A stretch of 64,000 nt of DNA from Gammaproteobacteria bacterium (GTDB lineage Bacteria > Pseudomonadota > Gammaproteobacteria > Pseudomonadales > Azotimanducaceae): the NCBI GenBank assembly GCA_028818795.1, contig JAPPND010000018.1, positions 1-64,000 on the forward strand, given 5' to 3'. The notes under the pieces were generated by a model. It did not search any database, was not told where the DNA came from, and saw nothing but the letters and a program-made list of their open reading frames with translations. Within the stretch, counting starts at the first letter, position 1, and the number at the start of each line of letters is the position of its first letter. Made by a program: the position numbers and the translations under genes. This document shows, in pieces, positions 21,018 to 28,756 of the stretch.

Positions 21018-23103
21018 CAACGTCACTCCCGTGCGCATGTTGTTCGATGACCGCCGCCACCTTCTCGGCCTGACCGAAGTGTTCACGACTGGACGCAAAC
21101 TCCGCGGCATTGGCTGACCACCGGGTGCGCTCAGCCGAGGAGCCGAGGAGCTTCGCGAGTGCCCGGTTGAGGTCGTCCTGCCGAAACGGCGAAGCCAGCA
21201 CGATGCCGGCGTGGGCATCGCATACCAGCCGGGACTCAGAGACACCAGCGTGGGTCACCACCGGCCGGCCGGCCGCCAGCGCATCGAATATCCAGCCATT
21301 CGAGGATCGCCCGTGCGGGAGAGGGAGATCCACGAACGCATCCGCCGCTCCGATGGCATCGAGCGGCGACAGGTCGCTGTCGAACCGAATCCGGCCGTCG
21401 AGTCCGAGTACCCGCTCGGCCGCGCCGAGGCGAATGCCGGGCCGGCCGGCCGCCAGCACGGTACAGCGACCGCGTTGCGCCGCCGGCAACTTGCCGAGCG
21501 CCATGAACAGGCGCTCGAACCCACGCGAGACGAGGTCGCTCCCCGCCATCGCAAGGACGACCTCTTCTTCGCCGAGACCGAACTCCGCACGCACGGCTTC
21601 GCGCAGCCTCTCCGGCGGTGTTGGCGCCCGTTCGAGTCCCGGCGGCAGTCCGTCAAGGACGCGACCGCATTGCGGTTGCCCCGGTTCCCAACGACGAATG
21701 TTGATTCCGCCCTGGGCGTCGAACCCCACCACCAGCCCCGGCAGGGGCGAACGCAACGACTTCGCTACCCATTCGCGGCGTCTGGCCCGCCGGGTGTTTC
21801 GGCCAACCGCCGTCACCGGCACCGCGATCACGTCGATTCCATCCGGCATCGGCCCGCGCCAATCGGGCACGAAAACCCGTACGCTCAATCCCCGGCGACG
21901 GCACGCCTGGGCAACCGGCAGCAGCGATCGATACCGGTGATCGGCCTTCGAGTACTCGAGTGCGCAAAAGGACACCAAGGGCGGCTCGCCAGCAGCGGCG
22001 ACCGTCTCCAGCACATCAACCGCGCGGGGTGCCATGGCGTACAGGGGCTCGTTGGCCGCCAGTTCACGCCCGTTCCGGGACATCAGTTCGCGTTCGTCAG
22101 CGCTAAGCAGTCGTTCGAGGTCGGCGTTGAACTGTGCCTGATCGAACGGTACGGGAGTGACGATTCCCGCCTTGGCCTCCCGGAGGAACGGGGCGTATCC
22201 GCAGTTCGCCGTCGCCACCACCGGCACCCCGGCACAGGCGGCCTCAAGGATTACCATCCCCGCGGCTTCGTCGTACGCCGGCAAGGCCAATGCGTCCGCC
22301 GCCTGGAGCCACGCCGCCACGTCATCCCGACCGCCGACGAACCGTACCCGCGGGGCGATCCGCAAGCGGCGGGCCAAGCGCTCGAAGCGCTCTGCCTTGT
22401 CGTCGCCGACGACGACAAGACGCACCCGGTCCCGGACCGGGGAAGGCAGCGCGGCAACGCCACGAACGACCCGGTCGAGGCCCTTCTTGACGAAACCCGA
22501 ACCCACGAACAGGAGCAGGAGGTCCGTTTCGGCCACGCCGAACTCACTCCTGAGAGCGCGGCCAGCTTCGAGGCAGGCCTCACTGCGGTCCCGCTCGATT
22601 CCCGGCGGCAGCGAACGAAAACGGTAGGCCGGGGTGCGATAGACGGCCTTGAACACGGCGTCCTGGCCCGGAGCGATCGTGAGAATGCGCGTCTGGGAAT
22701 CTGGCGCGAACACCGTCCGCTCGAACTCCGCGTAGTGCCGGTACCGGGACGTCAGCCGGTAAGACCACGGACGCTGGAGCCTTGCCTTGTCCTCGAAACA
22801 GGAATCGGCCGCATAGTAGACGTCGAGACCCGGCATCTTGTTCATGCCTACTACGAGGTCGACTGGATTGGCCCCGACATGCTCGGCGACCTGAACGGCG
22901 AACCGGCGTTGGCGGACATGGCTGCGGACACCCCGGCTCGGCATCACGACGGTCTCGACGCCCTGCAAATGCGCGCCCGCCCACTCAAGCGCGTAGATTC
23001 TCACGTCATGCCCCCGCTTTCGACACGTCGAGACGATCTTCGCCAGGTCCCGCGCGGTTCCGCCGTGGGGAAAAAACTTGAAGATGGCGAACGCGACACG
23101 CAT
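20995..23103 (-). CDS. waaG: LPS core glucosyltransferase WaaG fused to a second, degenerate WaaG-like domain
   Basis: A 702-residue protein. Residues 1 to about 372 closely match P. aeruginosa WaaG, which adds the first outer-core hexose to heptose II: KFFPHGGTARDL, NKMPGLDVYYAAD, CFEDKA, SLPPGIERDR, and EX7E at E279/E287 (DEAAGMVILEA). Residues about 375-702 are a second WaaG-like copy (GLPPGLER, AMAGSDLVSRGFER) that lacks about 70 residues of the acceptor-side domain after VVGFDAQGG and has Arg and Asp in place of the two EX7E glutamates. The start ATG at 23103 fits the WaaG N-terminus, 11 bp after waaC. The first domain is probably the active enzyme and the second structural or regulatory. 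Confidence 0.87.
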   Translation of the reverse strand: MRVAFAIFKFFPHGGTARDLAKIVSTCRKRGHDVRIYALEWAGAHLQGVETVVMPSRGVRSHVRQRRFAVQVAEHVGANPVDLVVGMNKMPGLDVYYAADSCFEDKARLQRPWSYRLTSRYRHYAEFERTVFAPDSQTRILTIAPGQDAVFKAVYRTPAYRFRSLPPGIERDRSEACLEAGRALRSEFGVAETDLLLLFVGSGFVKKGLDRVVRGVAALPSPVRDRVRLVVVGDDKAERFERLARRLRIAPRVRFVGGRDDVAAWLQAADALALPAYDEAAGMVILEAACAGVPVVATANCGYAPFLREAKAGIVTPVPFDQAQFNADLERLLSADERELMSRNGRELAANEPLYAMAPRAVDVLETVAAAGEPPLVSFCALEYSKADHRYRSLLPVAQACRRRGLSVRVFVPDWRGPMPDGIDVIAVPVTAVGRNTRRARRREWVAKSLRSPLPGLVVGFDAQGGINIRRWEPGQPQCGRVLDGLPPGLERAPTPPERLREAVRAEFGLGEEEVVLAMAGSDLVSRGFERLFMALGKLPAAQRGRCTVLAAGRPGIRLGAAERVLGLDGRIRFDSDLSPLDAIGAADAFVDLPLPHGRSSNGWIFDALAAGRPVVTHAGVSESRLVCDAHAGIVLASPFRQDDLNRALAKLLGSSAERTRWSANAAEFASSREHFGQAEKVAAVIEQHAHGSDVDAEPLPA

Positions 23104-23114
23104 GACCGATCCTG

Positions 23115-24170
23115 CTACAGACCCGCCACGTTCCGGGGCTGCTTCGCCATCGCCTCCAGCAACGCCGACCATGCGCGTGACGGTTCAACGTTCCCTAGGC
23201 ACGGCGGCCAATGGTCGGCGTGATGTGCCAACTGCCGGCTCAGCCGACATTGTTTCGACCGGCAGGGCGAACACGCCAACGAAGCGGTCAGATTGCGCAC
23301 GTTCCGGCCCCGGCAACCGGTCAGCGACGGGTCGGACGGTCCAAACAGCATCACCGTCGGCCGCCCGAGCGCGGCACCGAGATGGGCGAGTCCGCTGTCC
23401 ACGCCAACCACGCCGCAGGCGTGGGCAAGCAATCCCATGGCGTCGTCCAGGTCCATCCGCGCACAGACCCGCGCACCGGGGATACCGCGGGCGATGCGCT
23501 CTGCCCGCGCCCGCTCGCCGTTGGCCCAAGGCAGTAGGGAAACGAATCCCTGATCGGTCGCGATCCGTGCTAGGTCCGCCCAGAACGCCTCCGGCCAGTG
23601 TTTCGTCGGCCATGTCGTGCCATGGGCGAACACCACCGCGTTGCCCGACTCGTTGCCGACGCGGCTGGTCCGCCTCTGGGGGGCTCGCAAACCGAATGCG
23701 GGTTCACGATCAGGCACCTCATAGCCCAACGCGTGGGCGAAAAGACGGCGCGTCCGGTCGATCGCATGCCAATCCTGCGGCACGGATATCCCCCGCCGGT
23801 ACGCCAGCGCAGCCACACGCTCGCGGGCACTCGCCGCATCGAATCCGACGCGTTCGTCGGTCCGCGCCCAGCAGCCGACCACGGCGCTCTTCAGCAATCC
23901 CTGGGCGTCCAGCACCAGTTCGTAACGGCGTTGGCGAAGGCGCTCCCGGAAAGCCCGGAGTTCGGCCCCGAATGCGATAGGCGCCGTCCGCCAGCGCCGG
24001 AAGGCGACCTCGAGCACCCGATCCACTGCCGCGACCCGGGCCGGCACCGCCCGGTAGCCCTCCTCCACGACCCAGTCGAACCGCACACCGTGGCGTGCGG
24101 CATCGTGGAGGGCCGGCAGCGTATGCACGATGTCGCCCAGCGACGACATCTTGACCAGCAACACATTCAC
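23115..24170 (-). CDS. waaC: ADP-heptose:LPS heptosyltransferase I
   Basis: GT9 glycosyltransferase adding the first heptose to Kdo2-lipid A. Motifs: KMSSLGDIVHTLPALHD at the N-terminus, FAHGTTWPTKHWPEAFW in the donor site, and GVVGVDSGLAHLGAALGRP with MLFGPSDP near the C-terminus. I choose the GTG at 24170 (VNVLLVKMSSLGD): it gives 351 residues and overlaps the waaF stop as GTGA. Further upstream readings have no family support. It is followed after 11 bp by the waaG fusion, the same order as waaF-waaC-waaG in P. aeruginosa. Confidence 0.94.
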   Translation of the reverse strand: MNVLLVKMSSLGDIVHTLPALHDAARHGVRFDWVVEEGYRAVPARVAAVDRVLEVAFRRWRTAPIAFGAELRAFRERLRQRRYELVLDAQGLLKSAVVGCWARTDERVGFDAASARERVAALAYRRGISVPQDWHAIDRTRRLFAHALGYEVPDREPAFGLRAPQRRTSRVGNESGNAVVFAHGTTWPTKHWPEAFWADLARIATDQGFVSLLPWANGERARAERIARGIPGARVCARMDLDDAMGLLAHACGVVGVDSGLAHLGAALGRPTVMLFGPSDPSLTGCRGRNVRNLTASLACSPCRSKQCRLSRQLAHHADHWPPCLGNVEPSRAWSALLEAMAKQPRNVAGL

Positions 24171-25159
24171 ACGCCAACCACACCGAGTTCGCGCAGGGCA
24201 TCCATCGCGCGTTCGGCCGATGTGTCGGTCAGGCAAGCCAAATGGCCCAGGGGACACTCGCGCTTGAAGCATGGCCGGCAAGGTAGTTCCTGGCCAATGG
24301 CCACGGCCCGGGACGACAGCGGCGGCGTGAATTCCGGCGTCGTGGATCCGTAGACGGCCGCAACGGGCACACCAACGGCCGCGGCGACATGCATCAGACC
24401 GGAGTCGTTGGTGACCGCCGCGCTGACCACCGACAGGATGTCAACGACCTCGACGAGGCGGGTCTTGCCGGTGAGGTCGAGCGCCGGAGAACGCCCAGCG
24501 ATTGCCGCGCCCAATTCGGCATCGCGATCGCTGCCCAAAACGCAGACCGCCATGCCGGTCGCCGCCAAGCGCCGCGCCAGTTCAGCGAAACGCTCGACCG
24601 GCCAGCGCTTCGACGGCCCGTATTCCGCGCCGGGACACAGCGCAACGAGGGTGCGACTGCCCAGATCGAGACCGAATCTCCGCAGAAGATCTTCGCCGGT
24701 TGCCGCGTTGGCTTCCAAGCGGGGATTCGCCGGCTCCACGTCGGCAAGGGACGCAAAGCGGTCCACCTGACGCGGCAGACTCCGAACATCGAGCTTGCGG
24801 CAGTCGTTGAGCAGGCCGAAGCGCGCTTCGCCGGTGAAGCCCGTCCGACGCGGGATGCCGGCCAGGAAAGGCACCAGCGCCGACTTCCACGAGTTCGGCA
24901 GGACGATCGCCCAATCGAATCCGCGCTGTTGGAGACGCGAGGCGACCTCGACGCGCTCGCGCAAACCGAAGGCGCCGTGGGACACGTTCAGTTCGTACAC
25001 GGTCCTCACATCCGGCATCCGCCAGGCGATGTCATGGGTTGCAGGCGGCACCAGGAAGTCGACCACGGCACCGCGACGGACGAGGCCCGGGACCAGCGCG
25101 TTGGCCATGACCATGTCCCCCACCCAGGCGGGGGCAACGACCAGAACCTTCGTCGCGAC
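24167..25159 (-). CDS. waaF: ADP-heptose:LPS heptosyltransferase II (start codon uncertain)
   Basis: GT9 transferase adding the second inner-core heptose. Signatures: KVLVVAPAWVGDMVMANALV, CPGAEYGPSKRWPVERF, VTNDSGLMHVAAAVGVPVAA and the C-terminal Cys-rich CRPCFKRECPLGHLACL typical of WaaF. The conserved protein starts at about 25159 (VATKVLVV), but that codon is GTC, and no ATG or GTG lies in frame between it and the repeat region upstream. Candidates are an ATA at 25168, a TTG at 25231 inside a palindromic repeat, or a GTG at 25330 beyond it. None has a good ribosome site. The stated 5' end is therefore approximate. The 3' end overlaps waaC by 4 bp. Confidence 0.88.
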   Translation of the reverse strand, partial: VATKVLVVAPAWVGDMVMANALVPGLVRRGAVVDFLVPPATHDIAWRMPDVRTVYELNVSHGAFGLRERVEVASRLQQRGFDWAIVLPNSWKSALVPFLAGIPRRTGFTGEARFGLLNDCRKLDVRSLPRQVDRFASLADVEPANPRLEANAATGEDLLRRFGLDLGSRTLVALCPGAEYGPSKRWPVERFAELARRLAATGMAVCVLGSDRDAELGAAIAGRSPALDLTGKTRLVEVVDILSVVSAAVTNDSGLMHVAAAVGVPVAAVYGSTTPEFTPPLSSRAVAIGQELPCRPCFKRECPLGHLACLTDTSAERAMDALRELGVVGV

Positions 25160-25204
25160 CGGGCCTATGTCTTTCGGTCGGAGATTCCGTAGAGGCGACG
25201 CTAT

Positions 25205-25251
25205 CGCGCCCGGCAGGGCGCGCCATGCCAACGCGCCCGGCAGGGCGCGCC
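25205..25251. repeat. Tandem pair of 20-bp GC-rich palindromes
   Basis: Two identical copies of CGCGCCCGGCAGGGCGCGCC lie at 25205-25224 and 25232-25251, separated by ATGCCAA. Each contains a 7-bp stem (CGCGCCC/GGGCGCG) with loop GGCA. The same stem with loop GGTA is found inside the TANGO2-like gene at 37328-37345. The pair lies between ilvE and the conserved start of waaF. Confidence 0.85.
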
Positions 25252-25291
25252 GTCGCCCGCGTTGGCTCGCGCGGTTTCCCTGGCATGGTAC

Positions 25292-25312
25292 GGGACGAGC
25301 CCGTCCCCTACG
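25292..25312. repeat. Palindromic intergenic repeat, shared with 46327-46347
   Basis: A 21-bp sequence with stem GGGACG/CGTCCC and loop AGCC followed by CCTACG. It recurs exactly, in the opposite orientation, at 46327-46347. Together with the tandem palindromes just to its left it fills the 200 bp between ilvE and waaF, where no promoter is evident. Confidence 0.8.
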
Positions 25313-25360
25313 GCTCGTTGTTCCATGCACGTCCGTGCCCCGACTGCGGGGGGGAACTCG

Positions 25361-26296
25361 CTAGATGCCGACCGGCGTGTGCCATTCCGAATGCGCTTCG
25401 CGCTTTCCTCGGACCTGATCGAAGTAGAGCGATTGTAGCTTCTCGGTGACCGGACCCCGTCTACCGCTGGCGATGACACGACCGTCGAGTTCGCGGATCG
25501 GCAACACTTCCGCCGCGGTGCCGGTGAAGAACGCCTCGTCGGCAATGTAGACCTCGTCCCGGGTAATGCGACGTTCGACGACGTCGATGCCCTGCTCCCG
25601 GGCAAACACCAGGATCGTGTCACGGGTGATGCCGGGCAGACAGGAGGTGAGCTCCGGCGTGTGGATCGTGCCGTTCTTGACCACGAAGATGTTCTCGCCG
25701 GTACCTTCGGCGACATAGCCTTCGTTGTCGAGCAGGAGCGCCTCGTCGCAACCCGCGTCCTGGGCTTCGCGCAGCGCCAGGATCGAGTTGATGTAGTTGC
25801 CGCTCGCCTTGGCCTTGCACATGGTGATGTTGACGTGGTGGCGCGTATAGGACGATGTGCGCACGGTGATGCCGCGTTCACGGGCTTCGGGGTCCATGTA
25901 GTTGGGCCAAGCCCAGCAGGCGATGGCGACGCGGACGCTCAAGTCCTTGGCGCGCAGACCCATGCTCTCCGAACCCAGGTAGACCACCGGACGAACGTAG
26001 CCCTCGCGCAACTCGTTGGCCGCGAAGACCTTGCATTGCGCAGCTTCCAGTTCGTCTTGCGAATACGGCACGTCGATTTGCACAATCTGGGCGGAGTCCA
26101 TCAGCCGGCGGGTGTGGTCACGAAGCCGGAAAATGGATGTGCCCGCCGCGGTGTCGTAGGCACGCACGCCCTCGAACACGCCGATACCGTAGTGCAGCGT
26201 GTAGGTGAGGACGTGTACCCGGGCGTCGCGCCACGGAACGAGTCCGCCGTCCTGCCAGATCCAGCCGTCGCGGTCGTCGAGGGAGTCTTGGGCCAT
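25361..26296 (-). CDS. ilvE: Branched-chain amino acid aminotransferase
   Basis: PLP fold-type IV aminotransferase that performs the last step of Leu, Ile and Val synthesis. The ATG at 26296, with AAGGG upstream, gives 311 residues, close to E. coli IlvE (309). It shows VFEGVRAY, LRDHTRRLMDSA, KASGNYINSILA with the PLP-binding lysine in its KA-S-NY context, EGTGENIFVVKNG and PGITRDT. In P. aeruginosa ilvE also stands next to waaF at the head of the core locus. Here about 200 bp of repeats separates it from waaF, so cotranscription is uncertain. Confidence 0.95.
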   Translation of the reverse strand: MAQDSLDDRDGWIWQDGGLVPWRDARVHVLTYTLHYGIGVFEGVRAYDTAAGTSIFRLRDHTRRLMDSAQIVQIDVPYSQDELEAAQCKVFAANELREGYVRPVVYLGSESMGLRAKDLSVRVAIACWAWPNYMDPEARERGITVRTSSYTRHHVNITMCKAKASGNYINSILALREAQDAGCDEALLLDNEGYVAEGTGENIFVVKNGTIHTPELTSCLPGITRDTILVFAREQGIDVVERRITRDEVYIADEAFFTGTAAEVLPIRELDGRVIASGRRGPVTEKLQSLYFDQVRGKREAHSEWHTPVGI

Positions 26297-26419
26297 GATT
26301 GCTACCCTTGGAGGTTGCGCGAGCTTAGCCGTTCGCGGCACGGGCAACAAACCGTCGGTTCGTCCGGCCGAGGCACACGACAGTCGGGCGGGCGCCCGAC
26401 ACCCTCGGACTCGCACAGA

Positions 26420-26436
26420 AGTGTACTAAGTACACT
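26420..26436. promoter_or_regulatory. 17-bp operator-like palindrome
   Basis: AGTGTACT-A-AGTACACT is a perfect inverted repeat of 8 bp around one central base, in an A/T-rich island between divergent genes. Size and symmetry suit a dimeric repressor site. It could alternatively fold as a weak hairpin followed by GTTTT. The regulator is unknown. Confidence 0.4.
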
Positions 26437-26464
26437 GTTTTAACTACATTTTTTCCGCAACTGT

Positions 26465-26482
26465 CCTTGCCCTTCGGCAAGG
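26465..26482. promoter_or_regulatory. Stable hairpin CCTTGCC-CTTC-GGCAAGG
   Basis: A perfect 7-bp stem with a CTTC loop, 130 bp upstream of the Uma2 start codon and 168 bp upstream of ilvE. No U-tract follows on the plus strand; on the minus strand the hairpin is followed after about 12 bases by a run of six A's on the transcript, so it is not a normal terminator in either direction. It may be a leader structure. Confidence 0.3.
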
Positions 26483-26611
26483 TCTCGGGATATGTTCCGC
26501 ATCCCGGGCCGACAGCCGCGCTTCTCGATGACCGCATTCCCGACGTTGCGATCAGCGCACCGCACCAAGTTCCAGAGACCTTTCACGCTCTCCGGCTGCA
26601 GACCCTTCGCG

Positions 26612-27478
26612 ATGACCGACACCCACTCGATCGACTACGAGGGCCGCTACGAGTACTGGGAGGCCGGCGTCGCCTGGGAGTTGCGCGAGCCCAGCCTGAG
26701 GCACGAATGGCCACGCAGCCGCTTGGCCCAACTGATCGGGGACATCGGCAGAATGCGCGGTGCGCCGATCGCGCTGCTGGGCACGACCGGGCTCCAGGAG
26801 CGCGACGCCCGGGGTACCCGGGTGCGCGCGGTCCAGGCAGACGAGCTGGTCTCCCTCGACTGGCGCTACGGCCTGCCGGACGTGTTCGTGGTCGGCGAGC
26901 TGCCCCTGCCCGACGTGGTGTTCGAGGTGGACCTGACCACCGACATCCGCGACCGCAAGCTCGATGTCTACGCCGCCTGGGGCATCCCGGAGCTGTGGGT
27001 GGAAGTGCCCGACGCGGATATGCCCAGCAAGCGCAAGCGGTCGGGCCTGGCGATCTTCCTCCTCGACGACGGCACCTTCCGCGAGTCCGCCGAGAGCGCG
27101 GCGTTCCCCACGTTGTCGGCGCGGGAGATCCACGCGGCACTGAACGAGCCGAGCACGTCCGCAGCGACCGTGGAAACCGTGCGCCGGGTGGGCGGGATCA
27201 TGGGCCGGCGCGCCGGAACCGGGCCGGATGACGACCCTTTCCTAAGCGTCGAACGCCAGCTGAGCCGGCGCGAGGGTCAACGCCAAGGCCACCGCGAGGG
27301 TCACCGGGAAGGCCGGACTTTCATGCTCGAAGGCCTGCTCCGGGCGCGGGGCATCGACATCACGCCAACGTCGCGGGCCGAGGCGGATCGGATCGCCGCG
27401 TTGCCGCAGGACAGGATCCTCCGGGCGGCGCTCGACAGTACCGACTCCGACGACTTCCTGAGTCGACTTCGGCCTTAA
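26612..27478 (+). CDS. Uma2/DUF820-family putative endonuclease
   Basis: A 288-residue protein (ATG at 26612, MTDTHSIDYEGRYEYW) of the Uma2 family, which has a PD-(D/E)XK restriction-nuclease-like fold and is abundant in cyanobacteria. The core motif is PDVVFEVDLTTDIRDRKLD, then YAAWGIPELWVEV, where family members carry the acidic and Lys/Gln active-site residues. The C-terminal third, with repeated REGQRQGHREGHREG, is a charged low-complexity linker seen in many Uma2 proteins. No physiological role is established for the family. It stands alone between ilvE and argE. Confidence 0.75.
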   Translation: MTDTHSIDYEGRYEYWEAGVAWELREPSLRHEWPRSRLAQLIGDIGRMRGAPIALLGTTGLQERDARGTRVRAVQADELVSLDWRYGLPDVFVVGELPLPDVVFEVDLTTDIRDRKLDVYAAWGIPELWVEVPDADMPSKRKRSGLAIFLLDDGTFRESAESAAFPTLSAREIHAALNEPSTSAATVETVRRVGGIMGRRAGTGPDDDPFLSVERQLSRREGQRQGHREGHREGRTFMLEGLLRARGIDITPTSRAEADRIAALPQDRILRAALDSTDSDDFLSRLRP

Positions 27479-27614
27479 CCGGGCGACCCGCGAGAAAAGA
27501 CCAACGCCGCACGACCGCCAGTGGCGCTCCCGTGCACCAACGTCGCGAAATCGCATGGAACGGTGTTCCCATTCCCGGCACAATGCGCAACCCCTCGACG
27601 TCGCGAGACATTCC

Positions 27615-28754
27615 GTGTCCATCCCCGAACCCGTTGACATGCTCAAGACGCTCATTGCCGAGCCGTCAGTGAGTTGCATCAACGCTGCCCACGACCAAAG
27701 CAACCTGGGCGTGCTGCACCATCTGGCCAACTGGCTCGAGGATCTTGCCTTCAACGTCGACGTGCAGCCGCTGCCCTCGAAGCCCGGAAAGGCCAACCTC
27801 GTCGCGAAGCGCGGCCGCGGTGAGAACGGGCTGGTCCTGGCCGGCCACACGGATACGGTGCCTTGCGACGAAACGCTGTGGAGCGTCGATCCCTTCGCGG
27901 TGACGGAGCGGGACTCGAAGTTCTACGGGCTCGGTACCGCCGACATGAAGGGGTTCTTCCCCTTGGCCCTGGCCGCTGCCGCGAGGCACCGGGACAGCCG
28001 CCTCGCCAAACCGCTGACCATCGTGGCCACGTCGGACGAGGAGTCGTCCATGGACGGTGCGCGGGTATTGGCGGCGAACGGCGTGGTCAGGGCCGCCGCC
28101 GCGGTGATCGGCGAGCCCACCGGACTCGCACCCATTCGAGCCCACAAAGGCGTCGCGATGATCTCGATTGCCATCGCGGGATCCTCCGGCCACTCATCCA
28201 ATCCCGCTCTCGGCGACAATGCATTGGATGCCATGCATCGCGTGATGGGTGCCGTGATTTCCTATCGGCGTGAATTGGCCGAACGCCATGTCGATCCGGC
28301 GTTCGAGGTGCGCGTTCCGACGGTCAATCTCGGCTGTCTCCACGCCGGCGACAACCCCAACCGCATCTGCGAGCACGCCGAACTGCAGATCGACATGCGC
28401 CTGCTCCCGGGAATGGAGACCGCGGCGATCCTCGACGAACTCCGCGAACGGGTGGAAGCCGCGAGCGATGACGCACCCGCTACGGTGAAGCCGCTGTTCG
28501 AACCGGTCGAGCCGTACCAAACGCCTGCGGAAGGTCCGTTGGTGAAGGCATTGGAGTCGCTCTCCGGGCAACGGGCGCGCACCGTTGCCTTCGGCACGGA
28601 GGCACCGTTCCTCCAGTCGCTGGGCATCGAAACGGTCGTCTTCGGTCCCGGATCCATCGACCAGGCCCATCAGCCCGACGAATACCTGCACGCTGCGCAA
28701 CTCGAACCCGCCCAAGACGCACTCGCGACCCTGATTGCCCAGTATTGCCTGTAG
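27615..28754 (+). CDS. argE: Acetylornithine deacetylase
   Basis: Zinc-dependent M20-family hydrolase converting N-acetylornithine to ornithine in arginine synthesis. Motifs: LAGHTDTVPCDE (His and Asp ligands), GLGTADMKGF, DEESSMDGAR (general-base Glu and ligand) and FGPGSIDQAHQPDEYL at the C-terminus. The GTG at 27615 gives 379 residues, close to E. coli ArgE (383). The gene is followed after 2 bp by argA, so deacetylase and acetylglutamate synthase are expressed together. Confidence 0.92.
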   Translation: MSIPEPVDMLKTLIAEPSVSCINAAHDQSNLGVLHHLANWLEDLAFNVDVQPLPSKPGKANLVAKRGRGENGLVLAGHTDTVPCDETLWSVDPFAVTERDSKFYGLGTADMKGFFPLALAAAARHRDSRLAKPLTIVATSDEESSMDGARVLAANGVVRAAAAVIGEPTGLAPIRAHKGVAMISIAIAGSSGHSSNPALGDNALDAMHRVMGAVISYRRELAERHVDPAFEVRVPTVNLGCLHAGDNPNRICEHAELQIDMRLLPGMETAAILDELRERVEAASDDAPATVKPLFEPVEPYQTPAEGPLVKALESLSGQRARTVAFGTEAPFLQSLGIETVVFGPGSIDQAHQPDEYLHAAQLEPAQDALATLIAQYCL

Positions 28755-28756
28755 CC

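Larger units (their letters stand above)
26297..26611. other. Divergent intergenic region between ilvE and the Uma2 gene
   Basis: A 315-bp stretch with no convincing gene. The half next to ilvE is GC-rich. The middle (26420-26482) is an A/T-rich island unlike its surroundings, with an operator-like palindrome, a T-run and a stable hairpin, listed separately. Short open frames across it (for example an upstream extension of the Uma2 gene to 26492) have no family support. It presumably carries promoters for both flanking genes; I cannot define -35/-10 elements. Confidence 0.6.

Noticed and set aside
21211..23223. Long plus-strand open frame opposite waaG (670 codons)
   Set aside because: It is the antisense of a clear WaaG-family gene; the translation is His/Arg/Pro-rich with no family motifs, as expected for high-GC antisense frames.
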